NCBI GenBank assembly: GCA_963989245.1
Contig: OZ022342.1
Location: forward strand, 37,764,442-37,828,441
Direction: 5' to 3'
DNA: 64,000 nucleotides
From: Nansenia antarctica
Lineage: Eukaryota > Chordata > Actinopteri > Argentiniformes > Microstomatidae
Shown here: piece after piece, positions 51,701-60,539 of the stretch
How positions within the stretch are numbered: position 1 is the first letter of the stretch
Layout of the letters: every line of letters starts with the position of its first letter
Notes under the pieces: model-generated
Told to the model about the DNA's origin: nothing
What the model saw: only the letters and a program-made list of their open reading frames with translations
The model's database searches: none
Position numbers and translations under genes: made by a program

Positions 51701-53315
51701 GAAGATCCCAGGTCAGTGGACACAATAATTTAGAGGACACATACCTGGGTGGTATTTCATCAATGTTGCTAAAGGAAGATCCAGGCTTGTTTTTGATCAA
51801 TCTCATGAGACTCTTATGAGAGATTTTTTTTGGGGGGTTAAATCTCATATTTAAGAAAATATTTAACAAAATAAGCCTGGATTTTCCTTTAGTGATGTGA
51901 CACAGAATTAATGACTAGGCTGATGATGTGGTCTGGAGTAGACTGAACTCAGACCCAGTAGAAGCTGCTGTAGCTGACACTCGAATCCAGATCCACATAT
52001 GAATTGTTACTTGCTAATCTCTCATAATATTTTCTAGATCATTGAACAAAATGCGTTATATTATTGTACTTGCTGGATGGATGTACCCGGCTAATTTGAA
52101 TTCATAAATTAATGAACGGAAATAACTAGATCGCAATGATTTATTGAAACGTGAATAAAACAAACACTGAAATTAACGGAATTGAAATAAACGGAAGTAA
52201 TTAAAATGTTTCTCTTCTTCAATACTTGGCATGTCCCTCACCAACATGATGAACTCCCCTTCCTCATCCCTTGTTTCTCTGCTTTTCCCCCCCGCAAAGC
52301 CATAAGACAGAGCATCTCTTCCTCATCATCGGTGGAACGAGCCCGCGTTCATACCAGTGTATGTATATGTATATTCATACCGCGGGCTCGTTCGCCAGAC
52401 AGCGCCAACGTTCTGAGGTTTCCGAACGTGAACCGGCACGGTTCTTTGCCGGTGTGAAAGCCCTATGTGAGAGCCTTAACCATATCCGCAAATGTAGAGT
52501 GGACACTATGGAAACTAAAGGTGTTGTCTATGGGCATGTGGGTTTGTGAGGAAGTTCCCTACGCCACGCATCTAAGGCGCTTATTTGGTATCAACTAAGT
52601 TGCTCGGGTTATCTTAATAAAAAAAATAAAAAGAGATGTTTATGAACATATTTGCACGCCCAATTTAGCCAAGTCAGTTGTTACACCTAAAGGACTCAGA
52701 TGGTTGATGATGATAATAATAATAATACATTAGACTTATATAGTGCTTTTCTAGACACTCAAAGACGCTTTACAAACTGAAAAGATCGAGTAGTAATAAT
52801 AAAAAGAAACAAAAGGTAAATAGAAGAAAGTATAGGTGCCTAATTAAGGTAATGCTGGGGACACATGGGAAGGGAAGGGGGAGAGGGTTAACTGGTGAAG
52901 GCCAGCTTGAAGAGGTGAGTTTTGAGGGCCTGTTTAAATGTTGGGAGGTAGATAGATAGATCCTAGGTATAACAGGCATTACACTGCCACGAAACAGTAT
53001 TGCTTCCATGTTCACAAGTCTCACAAATCTCACGTCCTCTGAACACTTGACCGCCCTCCGAAACACCGATATTAACCAGCTACAATGTGAAAAGCTCGCA
53101 GTTCAGTGGCACAGGTGGGGGGTTTTCAACCTGAGTAGTGAGTTACATAGGGACGAGTGGTTTAGCCACCGTTGTTGAAGTGACATGACTGTACCCGTCT
53201 CTCCACAGACTCCCACCGGCTGCACCATGTCAGTGGCTTGGCCTGGATAGACGAGCACACCTTAGTGACCACCTCCCACGACGCCAGCGTCAAGCAGTGG
53301 ACTATTGCATTCTGA
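34942..53315 (+). CDS. wdr1: WD repeat-containing protein 1 (actin-interacting protein 1), 606 aa, 15 exons
   Basis: WDR1/AIP1 binds actin and cofilin and speeds cofilin-driven severing and disassembly of actin filaments in the cytoplasm. Exons: 34942-34957, 35449-35570, 35771-35861, 36130-36277, 36978-37158, 39871-39948, 40061-40141, 44557-44790, 45623-45710, 47550-47706, 50221-50308, 50578-50688, 51170-51343, 51567-51711, 53209-53315. They total 1821 nt (606 codons plus TGA), and every phase joins. Landmarks are MPYEL, [85 protein letters not shown] and TTSHDASVKQWT. The WD motifs spread over two beta-propellers as in the family. Sequence is intact, with no stop or frameshift. All introns are GT-AG except intron 9, which is AT-AC. 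Confidence 0.98.
35449..35570 (+). CDS. wdr1: wdr1 exon 2
   Basis: Acceptor TTCACACAG, donor GTAATT. Encodes VFASLPQMERGVAKVLGGDP and onward to IIRNIN; residues about 6-46. Confidence 0.96.
35771..35861 (+). CDS. wdr1: wdr1 exon 3
   Basis: Acceptor CTCTGACAG, donor GTAACT. Encodes NPAIADIYTEHPHQVTVAKY to FYIASG; residues about 47-76. First WD motif. Confidence 0.97.
36130..36277 (+). CDS. wdr1: wdr1 exon 4
   Basis: Acceptor CTTCCTGCAG, donor GTGAGT. Encodes [20 protein letters not shown] to VGEGRE; residues about 77-125. Confidence 0.97.
36378..36977 (+). repeat. 50-bp minisatellite in wdr1 intron 4 carrying acceptor-like sites
   Basis: About 12 units of 50 bp repeat up to the exon 5 boundary. 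Each unit ends TGTTCCTCCCAGGTTC, which matches the true exon 5 acceptor and first four exon bases (CCCAG|GTTC). The last unit has CCCCCCCAG and is the real acceptor. The array arose by amplification of the intron-exon junction. Its long frames on both strands are not genes. Confidence 0.95.
36978..37158 (+). CDS. wdr1: wdr1 exon 5
   Basis: Acceptor TTCCCCCCCAG, donor GTGAGT. Encodes FGAVFLWDTGSSVGEISGHI to FKFKFTMS; residues about 126-186. Confidence 0.97.
37905..38095 (-). mobile_element. tRNA-derived SINE in wdr1 intron 5, reverse orientation
   Basis: On the + strand it reads CTTTATCCAAAGCGCTTTAC ... CACCAATGGCGGCAAGCTAC ... GTGTCTTACCCAAGGACACT, the reverse complement of the body seen at 21590-21725. 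The tRNA-like head is partly lost. Confidence 0.75.
38357..39010. repeat. Interspersed repeat sequence in wdr1 intron 5
   Basis: Contains the motif TTGTATAGCAGCGCATTTCTC followed by TGAGCTTCACAAAGTGCAAAG and a long tail. Such 'shows little tables of GCGC' tails are frequent in fish repeats and a related theme occurs at 42955 and 52713. No ORF. Class uncertain. Confidence 0.4.
39116..39420. mobile_element. Tc1-like element fragment in wdr1 intron 5
   Basis: TACAGTGGGGGGAAATAAGT is a typical fish Tc1-like terminal start. Only an AT-rich piece follows, with no transposase and no identified right end. Confidence 0.55.
39571..39805. repeat. CTGT/CT-rich microsatellite before wdr1 exon 6
   Basis: Alternating (CTGT)n, (CT)n and CTGC units form a pyrimidine tract about 65 bp upstream of exon 6. 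Three long serine/leucine/cysteine frames across it are artefacts. Confidence 0.95.
39871..39948 (+). CDS. wdr1: wdr1 exon 6
   Basis: Acceptor CTCCTCCAG, donor GTGAGT. Encodes DHSRFVNCVRFSPDGQRFVT to GADGQ; residues 187-212. Confidence 0.97.
40061..40141 (+). CDS. wdr1: wdr1 exon 7
   Basis: Acceptor TTTTCCACAG, donor GTAAGT. Encodes IFLYDGKTGEKIGALGGEKA to GVYA; residues 213-239. Confidence 0.97.
40266..41603. mobile_element. hAT element, 1.34 kb, wdr1 intron 7
   Basis: Ends TAGGGCTGGGACA and GGGACAGCCCTA are flanked by a perfect 8-bp duplication CTTGATGT (40258-40265, 41604-41611). The inside has many GCTAGCTAG and ATCGTTAGA motifs and no transposase. Non-autonomous. Confidence 0.93.
41628..42733. 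mobile_element. hAT element, 1.11 kb, wdr1 intron 7
   Basis: TIRs CAGGGGTGCACATAACT (41628-41644) and AGTTATGTGCACCCCTG (42717-42733), flanked by a perfect 8-bp duplication GAAAGGAG (41620-41627, 42734-42741). Internal 45-57-bp tandem copies (AAAGAGATGTCAGTTGATTT) at 42338-42480. No transposase. It lies 24 bp from the previous hAT. Confidence 0.95.
42955..43080 (+). repeat. Interspersed repeat, second copy at 52713-52840
   Basis: AATACATTAGACTTATATAG followed by GCGCTTTTCTAGACACTCAA and GACGCTTTACAAACTGAAAA recurs nearly unchanged in wdr1 intron 14. Confidence 0.85.
43548..44346 (+). mobile_element. RTE-like LINE, 5' truncated, with 11-bp target duplication
   Basis: TGTGCTGTTCA at 43537-43547 repeats at 44347-44357. 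The insert codes for the end of an RT ORF from its catalytic box. Its 3' end is ...GAAGAGGACTAACTAAC. Confidence 0.88.
43550..44331 (+). CDS. RTE-like reverse transcriptase, C-terminal part
   Basis: The open frame starts at the catalytic DLDFADDLALLS and continues through LGLKINIGKTKTMKL, FTYLGSNISRDGGADRDI, KTVLLYGSETW, RRKWSWIGHTLRKD and GKRKAGRPKNTWRR to a stop at 44331. This is the conserved end of RTE/RTE-X-type LINE ORFs. No stop interrupts it, so the insertion is recent, but the 5' truncation removes endonuclease and most of RT. The ATG at 43525 lies in flanking DNA and is not the true start. Confidence 0.88.
44461..44501. repeat. Poly-C/(AC)n tract before wdr1 exon 8
   Basis: A run of C followed by AC repeats ends 56 bp upstream of exon 8. 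Confidence 0.95.
44557..44790 (+). CDS. wdr1: wdr1 exon 8
   Basis: Acceptor CTCCTCCCAG, donor GTCAGA. Encodes VSWSPDSSQLISASGDKTVR to RPLRTIK; residues 240-317. Largest coding exon. Confidence 0.97.
44800..44892. repeat. G-rich tandem repeat, 3 copies, wdr1 intron 8
   Basis: Units of about 31 bp, GCGTTAGGGGGGGGG plus TTACACTTCACAG, start 10 bp after the exon 8 donor. Confidence 0.9.
45623..45710 (+). CDS. wdr1: wdr1 exon 9
   Basis: Acceptor ATATCTACAG. Encodes GHSKSIQSLTVHKNEGRTYI to SHDGHI plus one base; residues 318-346. It ends at an AT-AC type donor (ATATCCTT). Confidence 0.95.
45880..46100. repeat. Purine-rich minisatellite in wdr1 intron 9
   Basis: GAGGTTAATGTCAGAGGAGG units of about 45-60 bp repeat four or five times with GGGAGA variants. 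Confidence 0.85.
46705..47020. repeat. Direct repeat pair in wdr1 intron 9
   Basis: TTCCACAACTGGATAATACT with CATTTCCAATCATAGTTAGC at 46710-46795 recurs at 46920-47020 with changes. Confidence 0.8.
47550..47706 (+). CDS. wdr1: wdr1 exon 10
   Basis: Acceptor ends in AC (minor class), donor GTGAGC. Encodes YWDAETGENDEFSGKGHSNL to TSLTKQEY; residues about 347-398. Confidence 0.95.
47715..48325. repeat. 12/13-bp minisatellite starting 8 nt into wdr1 intron 10
   Basis: Around 45-50 units of ACTACAGAGCCAC or ACTACAGAGCAC. Each unit has a TACAG, similar to an acceptor and to the exon end GTACAG. The TEPHYRATLQS frames are artefacts. Confidence 0.97.
48511..49313. mobile_element. PIF/Harbinger-type MITE, 0.8 kb, wdr1 intron 10
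   Basis: AGCCCAATTCATACTTCTGC at the left inverts to GCAGAAGTATAAATTGGGCT at the right. TTA flanks both sides (48508-48510, 49314-49316). No transposase. Internal halves are partly repeated (TCATAGCGGCATAATAGCGA near 48630 and a near-copy at 49050). Confidence 0.92.
49535..49929. mobile_element. hAT element, 395 bp, wdr1 intron 10
   Basis: CAGCGGTTCCCAACCTTTTT and GGTTGGGAATCGCTG ends, flanked by a perfect 8-bp GTCTAGGG (49527-49534, 49930-49937). Non-autonomous and AT-rich inside. Confidence 0.95.
50221..50308 (+). CDS. wdr1: wdr1 exon 11
   Basis: Acceptor GTGTTTGCAG, donor GTACAA. Encodes ASDLVKMDVQPRCVSVASGG to VCIGQ; residues about 399-428. Confidence 0.96.
50578..50688 (+). CDS. wdr1: wdr1 exon 12
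   Basis: Acceptor GTGGTTCAG, donor GTAAGT. Encodes LVLLKDKKKVFTLDNLAYEP to VAVGGA; residues 429-465. Confidence 0.97.
51170..51343 (+). CDS. wdr1: wdr1 exon 13
   Basis: Acceptor CTCCATCAG, donor GTATGT. Encodes DGTVRFYSIQGNTLKEEGKT to VADDYS; residues 466-523. Confidence 0.97.
51567..51711 (+). CDS. wdr1: wdr1 exon 14
   Basis: Acceptor CCCCTTAG behind an almost pure poly-C tract (about 51524-51562), donor GTCAGT. Encodes VKNEFYGHHAKIVSLAWSPD to KRVKIP; residues 524-571. Confidence 0.97.
51746..51905. mobile_element. Foldback MITE in wdr1 intron 14
   Basis: TTGCTAAAGGAAGATCCAGG inverts to CCTGGATTTTCCTTTAGTGA. Same family as 34117-34250. The 83-aa antisense frame across it is an artefact. 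Confidence 0.7.
52335..52393. repeat. GC-rich 13-bp hairpin
   Basis: GAACGAGCCCGCG at 52335-52347 inverts to CGCGGGCTCGTTC at 52381-52393, with an AT-rich 33-nt loop. Probably part of a MITE whose ends I could not define. Confidence 0.7.
52713..52990 (+). repeat. Interspersed repeat, copy of 42955-43080
   Basis: Shares ATACATTAGACTTATATAGT and TAGTAATAATAAAAAGAAAC with the earlier copy, then continues with AAGGCCAGCTTGAAGAGGTG. Confidence 0.8.
53209..53315 (+). CDS. wdr1: wdr1 exon 15 (coding part)
   Basis: Acceptor CTCTCCACAG. Encodes SHRLHHVSGLAWIDEHTLVT to QWTIAF and the TGA stop at 53313-53315; residues about 572-606. Confidence 0.97.
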
Positions 53316-54190
53316 CCTGCCTGGGCACGCACAATACCAGATCTCAAGGGACAAGGACTACTGTAGACCTCTCTCTTACTCTCATAGTCGTACAATATGT
53401 TCTGTATCTAATTTTCTGGTCTTTATCGTCAGCAACCCCTGAACTTGTGGATTGTTTATCATGGCAGGGGAAAAAAGCTATTATCTGAAACAAACAAACA
53501 AACAAAAAAATCCCGTAAGCTGTATTATTATTTGATGCTTTTAATTGTTAACTAATGCACCAACAGAGCATATAACACAAATAGAAGCACTTGACATCTA
53601 TTGAGCTTTTCTGCACAAGAAAAACTTCTATGGTCAACATTCCAGAGGCGTGAGCCTTCTCAGTTCAAACTGAAATGCCTGTCTGCAAAGTTGGGCTCAA
53701 TTCATTCCCAGTCAGTTCAGAGGATGAGCTGAAATTACATTTATGAATTGAATAAAATCCTGTAAACAAAAAAAAGAATGGAAGTGTATTTCAGTCATAT
53801 TCCATAATTGAACTGAGAAGTAATTGGTCCTCAATTGTGCCCCGCCAATTCATGTCTTCACTAAAGGTGGCCGTTACGATTTGTATGGGGGTGGGTGTCT
53901 TCTCTTTTTGCCATGTCTTTCTTTGGCTTCATAAAACATGTCTTTGTCACACAATCATTGTTTGAACGGATGTGGTTGGGGGAGCAATAACAGGAACTTA
54001 AAAAAAGAAATTAATATCATGTATACAATCGAAATGCTGTGTGTTAAATGAACTCCTGTACTGTTGCTGTGTTTCTGTTTCGGCTCATGATGTGTCTCAC
54101 TATCCTTTTTTGATGCATCCACTTTTTCCACAGAGTGGATATGGTTCATAATAATATTAATGAGAATAAAAAACAACACTTTTTATGCAT
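53316..54190 (+). other. wdr1: wdr1 3' UTR region with poly(A) signals
   Basis: AATAAA at 53751-53756 and at 54165-54170 are candidate poly(A) signals. Which is used cannot be told from sequence alone. No coding sequence is seen in this stretch. Confidence 0.6.
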
Positions 54191-54281
54191 TTCTAACAAC
54201 TCATGACCATTTCCTGCAATTCATCCCTGCAACAGTGTTGTGCTTGTCCTCATATTTCATCAACATGAAGGGCTTTACTTT

Positions 54282-54592
54282 CTGGGGTCACATGGTAGAA
54301 CAAAATGATTTGATGTGTGAATCCGTTCCCTCGTTTAGTAATCGGTTCCCTCTGTTTAGTAATTCGTTCCCTTGGTTTAGTAATTCGTTAGGGTTAGAAT
54401 TAGAATCCTTGCGATCGTTCTGGCTCGTAGGGCCCAACCCTAACGAATTACTAAACCGAGGGAAAGAATTACTAAACCGAGGGAACGGATTACTAAACCG
54501 AGGGAACGGATTACTAAACAGAGGGAACGGATTATTAAACCGAGGGAACGGATTCACACATCAAGTAAATTTTTTCTACCATGTGACCCCAG
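54282..54592. mobile_element. Foldback element with tandem internal repeats
   Basis: CTGGGGTCACATGGTAGAA (54282-54300) inverts to TTCTACCATGTGACCCCAG (54574-54592). Both arms then carry GATGTGTGAATCCGTTCCCT, and the interior has about three inverted and five direct 22-bp units with GAATTACTAAACCGAGGG. The centre includes CGTTAGGGTTAG paired with CTAACCCTAACG-like sequence. Confidence 0.88.
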
Positions 54593-55240
54593 GGGGGCTC
54601 CGTAGAAGTTAGTCGTCCACTGTACCTCAGAATGTTTCTCCCGTCTCTTCACCTTGCTGCGGAGGTGCCATCTGGCCTCTGCTACACATGCTGTTTACAG
54701 GGCCACTCAGATGACATGGTCAATGTTCAAGGTGCAAAACCAAGACCAAGCAGGTGTGCTTACCCATGTTTCATGATGAAAAAATATAATTGTGGAATTT
54801 TTTGTTCTCCATATATATATTGTTTTCAAAGACAGAAATATACAATTACACATACAAAGACAGACAGTACAGTGACATATCTATATATAGTTCCAAAAGT
54901 CTCCTGAAACAGAATAGCTTAAACTGTGATGTTGGTTTCCTTAATGAAACTACTTGTGCTCCAGTAGCAGCTGGGAGTGGCAGGTTTCCCTGGCTGGAAC
55001 CAATCCCACTTTCTGTCCTGGAACCATTTTGAGTCAAGTAATTTTCTACACGTTTAACATCTATCAATGCATATGCATGCTTGTTGAAATGCTTCTATGT
55101 GTAGCCCACACATGCAATTGATACATATGTTTCCCAATTTCAGACTGCTAAGGCCTTTGCTTACTAATGCGGACTAATGCAATATTTTTCTGCAGCTATC
55201 ACACATACACACACAAATGTTGGGGAATGTAGGAGCCAAT
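54593..55240. other. No gene recognised
   Basis: Mixed-composition intergenic sequence with short frames only. Nothing supportable. Confidence 0.35.
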
Positions 55241-55245
55241 ATATA

Positions 55246-55500
55246 TACCGCTCCAAAAATTAAGGGAACACATGAAAATCACTTAACTTAATCATCACAC
55301 CAAGTCAATTAAACTTTTGGGATATCGATCTGTCCAGTTAGGAAGCGTAAACGGTTAATCAATTTCACCTGCTTTGCTGCAAATGAAAGCGACAACAGGT
55401 GGACAGGAGAGGCAACAGCAAGACAACCCCCAAACAGGAAATGGTTTTGCAGGTGGTGACAACAGACCATTTCTCTCTCCTTATACTTCCTTTTTTTTAA
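55246..55500 (+). mobile_element. Tc1-like element end
   Basis: CCGCTCCAAAAATTAAGGGA followed by AGTCAATTAAACTTTTGGGA, ACAACAGGTGGACAGGAGAG, AACCCCCAAACAGGAAATGG and GCAGGTGGTGACAACAGACC matches the well-known left end of a Tc1-type element. The transposase ORF is absent. Confidence 0.75.
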
Positions 55501-55596
55501 TACTTTATTTTTCTTTTCTTTTTTTACATGAATAACAAAGAACAACAACAAAAAAAAACAGACAGACAGGTCATTGTGGGTATCGCATGTCTTCAA

Positions 55597-56717
55597 TTCA
55601 TAGCTTTCAGTCACGTGGTTTCTTCCCTAGCAACCACCAACCTGACGGGCAAAAAGTATCATAGCAACATCGCTCAACATGGCTGCCTACTATTTAGACC
55701 ACCTCACCCATGAAGAACTATCAAGATACACGACGGTGATAGGAGTGGAGGATTGACACCATTCAAATAGTGTTGGATTCCCTGTCTTCTACTCTATCTG
55801 GACACGTTGGAATTATTATCATAACCCCCGGAGAATCAAAGTTATTGACCTGCAAAGGGTGCCTCCTTGACCGGCTTTTCCCGTGAATAACACCGGTTAT
55901 GGAGGTGGTACAAACATAAGACTATTATTGCTAAATTCACCATCAGTATACGGTCATTTTGAGCCCTTAACCACCACGCTGACACCCCGAGAAGATATAC
56001 TTTTAATATGAAACTCGATCAACCGGGCGTTCACCGGCTGCTGGACGAAACTCCCAACTCCCGCTGTCAGCGAGGCGAGGGAATATTTATATCCGGGAAT
56101 TCGCTCCTTGCTGTGTCCACGGTGATAGGAGTGGAGGATCGACTCCATTCAAATAGTGTTGGATTCCCTGTCTTCTACTCTATCCGGACACGTTGGAATT
56201 ATTTTCCTAACCCCCGGAGAATCAAAGTTATTGACCTGCAAAGGGTGCCTCCTTGACCGGCTTTTCCCGTGAATAACACCGGTTATGGAGGTGGTACAAA
56301 CATAAGACTATTATTGCTAAATTCACCATCAGTATACGGTCATTTTGAGCCCTTAACCACCGCGCTGACACCCCGAGAAGATATACTTTTAATATGAAAC
56401 TCGATCAACCGGGCGTTCACCGGCTGCTGGACGAAACTCCCAACTCCCGCTGTCAGCGGGGGAATATTTATATCCGGGAATTCGCTCCTTGCTGTGTCCA
56501 CGGTGATAGGAGTGGAGGATTTCCATTCAAATAGTGTTGGATTCCCTGTCTTCTACTCTATCCGGACACGTTGGAATTATTTTCCTAACCCACGGGAAAT
56601 CAAAGTTATTAACCCGCAAAAAGTGGGTTTTGCCCGTGGGTTTTGCCTGCAAAAAGTGCCTTTTGCCCGTCAGGTGGGCGTTTCCACTATGCTGTGACGT
56701 CACATGAAAGCTATGAA
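55597..56717. mobile_element. TIR element with about 385-bp tandem internal repeat
   Basis: TTCATAGCTTTCAGTCACGT at the left inverts to a related ATGAAAGCTATGAA end, with ACCTGACGGGCAAAAA and TTTTGCCCGTCAGGT inside. A unit beginning GGTGATAGGAGTGGAGGA starts near 55734, 56120 and 56501. A short frame MAAYYLDHLTHEELSRYTT starts at about 55679 and may be a remnant of a transposon protein. Confidence 0.65.
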
Positions 56718-57232
56718 TAGTTTGCTTTGTGTCACAGGTTACTTTGTCCATTAGTCATAATAGATTCAGGGAATATCAGTATCACTCTCAGTCCATCTTG
56801 TCCTCAGAGGGAATCAATAAGGTTGTTGTCTGTACAGGAACTCTGTGTGCCCTTATCCAATCATTCAGTCACAGAAGGAATAATTGAGAAAATAGAATAA
56901 AATAAAGTAAACTTAAACAGGTTGTGATCAATTATAAAAAGAAAAACATACAGAGACCATTTGCGTTTGATACCACACAAACCCTCATATAGAGCTAAGT
57001 TGGGGAAGAGGAAGCAGTATCCACCCCTCTGTATGGTATCCATTTCGACCAATACCTATACATCTTATCAATACATAATCTCAAGGAGAAGGTGAGACTC
57101 TCCATCTCAACCAGTCCTATTAAGAATCCTTATCCACTCTCATTTCTTAGTTATTGCTTTTTTGCTAGCTACCATTAATATTTTAAGGAGGTACTTATCC
57201 TGAGTACTAAGTGTGGTCGGTATATTACCCAC

Positions 57233-57880
57233 AGGGACGTGCCGTCCATATAAGCAGAGTAAGCAGTGCTTACTCAACGAAAAAATTAAAAAGGACCGTG
57301 AAAATATTAAAATAAAAGTGCATGTAACCGTTTGTTTGTTTTCATTAAAAGAGTCGTATTTAGGTCCCAGGGCAGCAGGAGTCTTTCATTTTTAGCGCCA
57401 CCTGTAGGAGTAAGCACTTCCTACTCTGCATTGTTGCATATAAGCACTTCTCTCTCTGCTTTCCCTCGCGTACATTCGAATGCGTGAAAATGTCTTTTTT
57501 ATTTTTTTCCGATGCCTCAGCCCGCTGTTTAATGTGGCCAGGGTAAGCATGCTTATAGCCAATCAGTAGTTCTTAAATCCGATAAGAGCTACTGATTGGC
57601 TCTTATCACTTTCAAGTTCACTTAACATTTCACCTTAAGTTTCACCTTACTTTCTCTCGCCCGGCAGAATAGCTTATGCCAGCTAGCTCAAACGATCTAA
57701 ATAATAATAATCAATAAGGATAACTTGCTTGATTTTGTGAATATGGACATTACTGTCAGCGACCTAAAGGGATTTCGTAGACTGGACTGGACTGGAAAAA
57801 CAGAACTACTGGCTAAATGCCGCCCACCGATCTTCACACCCAGAAAGGGAGAGTCGCCAGCAAGCCTGGTATGAGCGGTT
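57233..57880 (+). mobile_element. hAT-like left end and transposase scrap
   Basis: CAGGGACGTGCCGTCCATAT looks like a hAT start. A frame near 57744 reads MDITVSDLKGFRRLDWTGKT, then CRPPIFTP, reminiscent of TTF-type hAT transposase N-termini. No right end or target duplication is identified. Confidence 0.4.
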
Positions 57881-58390
57881 TATATGATTTATATGATTGG
57901 CGAGGCTGGTGGCGATCTGTGCTTGTTTATATGGTTTGAGTACTGCTGTGCTGTTGGTTAATCAATCGCTGAGATAGGCCTAATGTCGCTGTCCGTGCCT
58001 TATTCTGGACCAAAAGTGTTTGAGAGAGATAGAGAGGGAGGGTTTGTGATGTGATGTCAAGTGCCTGTGTGACAAAGTGTGAAAAGAAAGTGTGTTGTGA
58101 GTTTACTATGGAGGTTGGAAACGGTGTGTGTCTGTGTTGTGCGTTTGCGATGTTGAAACTGGACTTGTAGATTTCAGCAGGCTGGCTACTTGAAAATATT
58201 GAACAATGAGCACCCCTGATATAGTCGAAACTGGCAACTGTTTTTTTAGTTTTTGGTAATCTGATCACAAAGTGACAATACAGTTTATTAGCGGGTTCTA
58301 GGGCATCAAAATTGCATTTCCTTGAAACTGCGTTCACTGATAGCGTGTATGTGTAATTATGTGTATTTCTATATCTTATGCTTACCCAAT

Positions 58391-60508
58391 CTAAAAGCTC
58401 ACGGCACGTGCCTGATTACCCAAATATACAATATCGAATCTACATTCAATCTCCATTCCCATTATCAAATTTATTTCTGAAATTATCTCTAGCCAATAGG
58501 ATTGAATTGCTGGGCATTCCCCAAAAAATTGATAGAAATCAGCCATTGAATTGTTGCACTCTCTCCAGCAATTCCCGGTTCCCGGTGTACCATTCTGTAA
58601 ATATTTTCTTCTTGGAGTAATAAAAAACCTAATAATGTTCTTCCATGAAAATTCTCTCCATTGTCCAGAGCTAGAGGTGGTGGATTGTATTTTACATATG
58701 TTCAACCATACTTCCTCAGTTAGGACTATGTTTGCTTCCTTCTCCCACCTATCCCTAACATATAAGGTGGAGTGATTCTTGGTGGACTGTATACTCAGAT
58801 AAATTCTTGACACCAGTTTCTTGTGGGTGTTGCCCTTATACGCATCAATACAAATGTTGACTAGACTCATTTCAGAAACCTCATTATTGTTTATATTCTT
58901 ATCGAAGTAATGCCTCAGTTGTAAATACCTGTAGAAATCTTGTTTCTCAAGGTTGTGATTATCAATAAGATATTGAAAGCTCTTCAAGCCTGTATTAGAT
59001 GAAATTAAGCAATATGATGTAATTCCCTTCCTGGTCCATTGTTTAAATCTTGGGTCCAGCTGTCCTGGTTTAAAATCTCTATTATATGCCACCCATCTTA
59101 GCAGCTGTGCGTCTTTTTCAAGTTTTGAGTGTTTACATTCTTTGAACCAAATATTGAGAGCAACCTTCTTTAATTCGGCAACCTTCTTTAATTGAGATTC
59201 CTGTTATGGAGACATCTTCTCTTATGGCTTGTGCAAGTGCTTCTATGAATAACGAAAAGAGGGCGGGACTTAAATTGCATCCTTGACGACAGCCACGTTC
59301 GAGGTTAACTACTTTTGATAGGCTACCATTTATTTTAATTCGGGCAGTTGGTAAGTAATATAAGGATTTAAGACATCCAATAACTGCATCATCAAAGCCA
59401 AAACGCTGTAGCACCAGGTATAAGAATTCGAAGAGTCGAAGGCCTTTTCCGCATCTAGGATAATGGCTAGAGACTCTGATTTGCTTTTACTCATGCTATC
59501 TATCAGATATAGGGCACGTCTCACATTATCTTGCGTCTGCCTGTTCTTGATAAAACCTGTTTGGTCTGTGTCAATCAAATCAGGAAGTATGTTTTCTAGT
59601 CGTTTTGCCATTATTGATGCAAATAGTCTGTAATCTATATTTAGGACAGAGATAGGTCTATGTGAACTGCATTCCGTCTTGTCCTTTCCCGCTTTTGGGA
59701 TTACAGATATTATAGCCTGTTTCCAGGATACAGGAGTCTCTCCACCCTGAAGAACACAGTTGAAACATTTTTTAAGTGTAGGTATCAGTAATTCTCTAAA
59801 TGTTTTGTACCATTCGGCTGGAAAGCCGTCTCCTCCTGGTACTTTATTTGTTTTTAGTCTAGATATGGCATTGTCTATTTCTGTTTCTGTAATTTCCTGT
59901 GTCATCAATTTATTTTGTTCTACTCCTATTGAGGGTAAATCAAGGGATTCCAAGAAGTGTTTTATGACTGAGGGTTCTGCTGCTTCAGGTTGAGAGTACA
60001 GTTCCTTATAGTATTTTTCAAAACATTGTTGTATATCCTCTGTGGAGTAGCACATTGCATTGGTATTGGGATCTCTAATTTGAAAGATTGATCTTTCATT
60101 TTGTTGTTTACGTAATTTCCATGCCAGCAATCTTTTAGCTCTAGGCCCAACCTCATAGTACTTCTGTTTAATGTATTTGAGTTTAATCTCCACTTGTTCA
60201 TCAAGTATCTTATTTAATCTTTGCTTTGTTGATTGTATTTGTTCTAATATTTGGGGGTTATTTATCTCAACATGTCGTTGTTCTAGGGTTTTTAATTTGT
60301 TTGTTAAGTCTGACACTTGTTTCTGCTTATTTCTTTTATTTCTGGCAGCCCACGTTATACGTTTTCCTCTCATCACAGCTTTCTCCGCGTCCCATAAAAT
60401 ACTTGATGATATATCCTCACTAGCGTTGAATTCCAAGTACTCCTCAATTCCCTTTTTAATATATTCCTTACACTGACAGTCGTTCAACAGGCTGGTATTA
60501 AGGGCCAA
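58391..60508 (-). pseudogene. L1 ORF2 fragments (copy A)
   Basis: First frame 60508 to about 59440: SSILWDAEKAVMRGKRITWA, KVPGGDGFPAEWYKTF, ISVIPKAGKD, HRPISVLNIDYRLFASIMAKR, DQTGFIKNRQTQDNVRR, LDAEKAFD. A frame change gives FGFDDAVIGCLKSLYYLPTA and GCRQGCNLSPALFSLFIEALAQAI (59414-59133). The catalytic YADD block is missing. The C-terminal part resumes at 59092-58391 (RYLQLRHYFD, MADFYQFFGECPAIQSYW). Nonfunctional. Confidence 0.88.
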
Positions 60509-60539
60509 TCCCGATTCCCTTTTCTACCCCTATGGCTCG

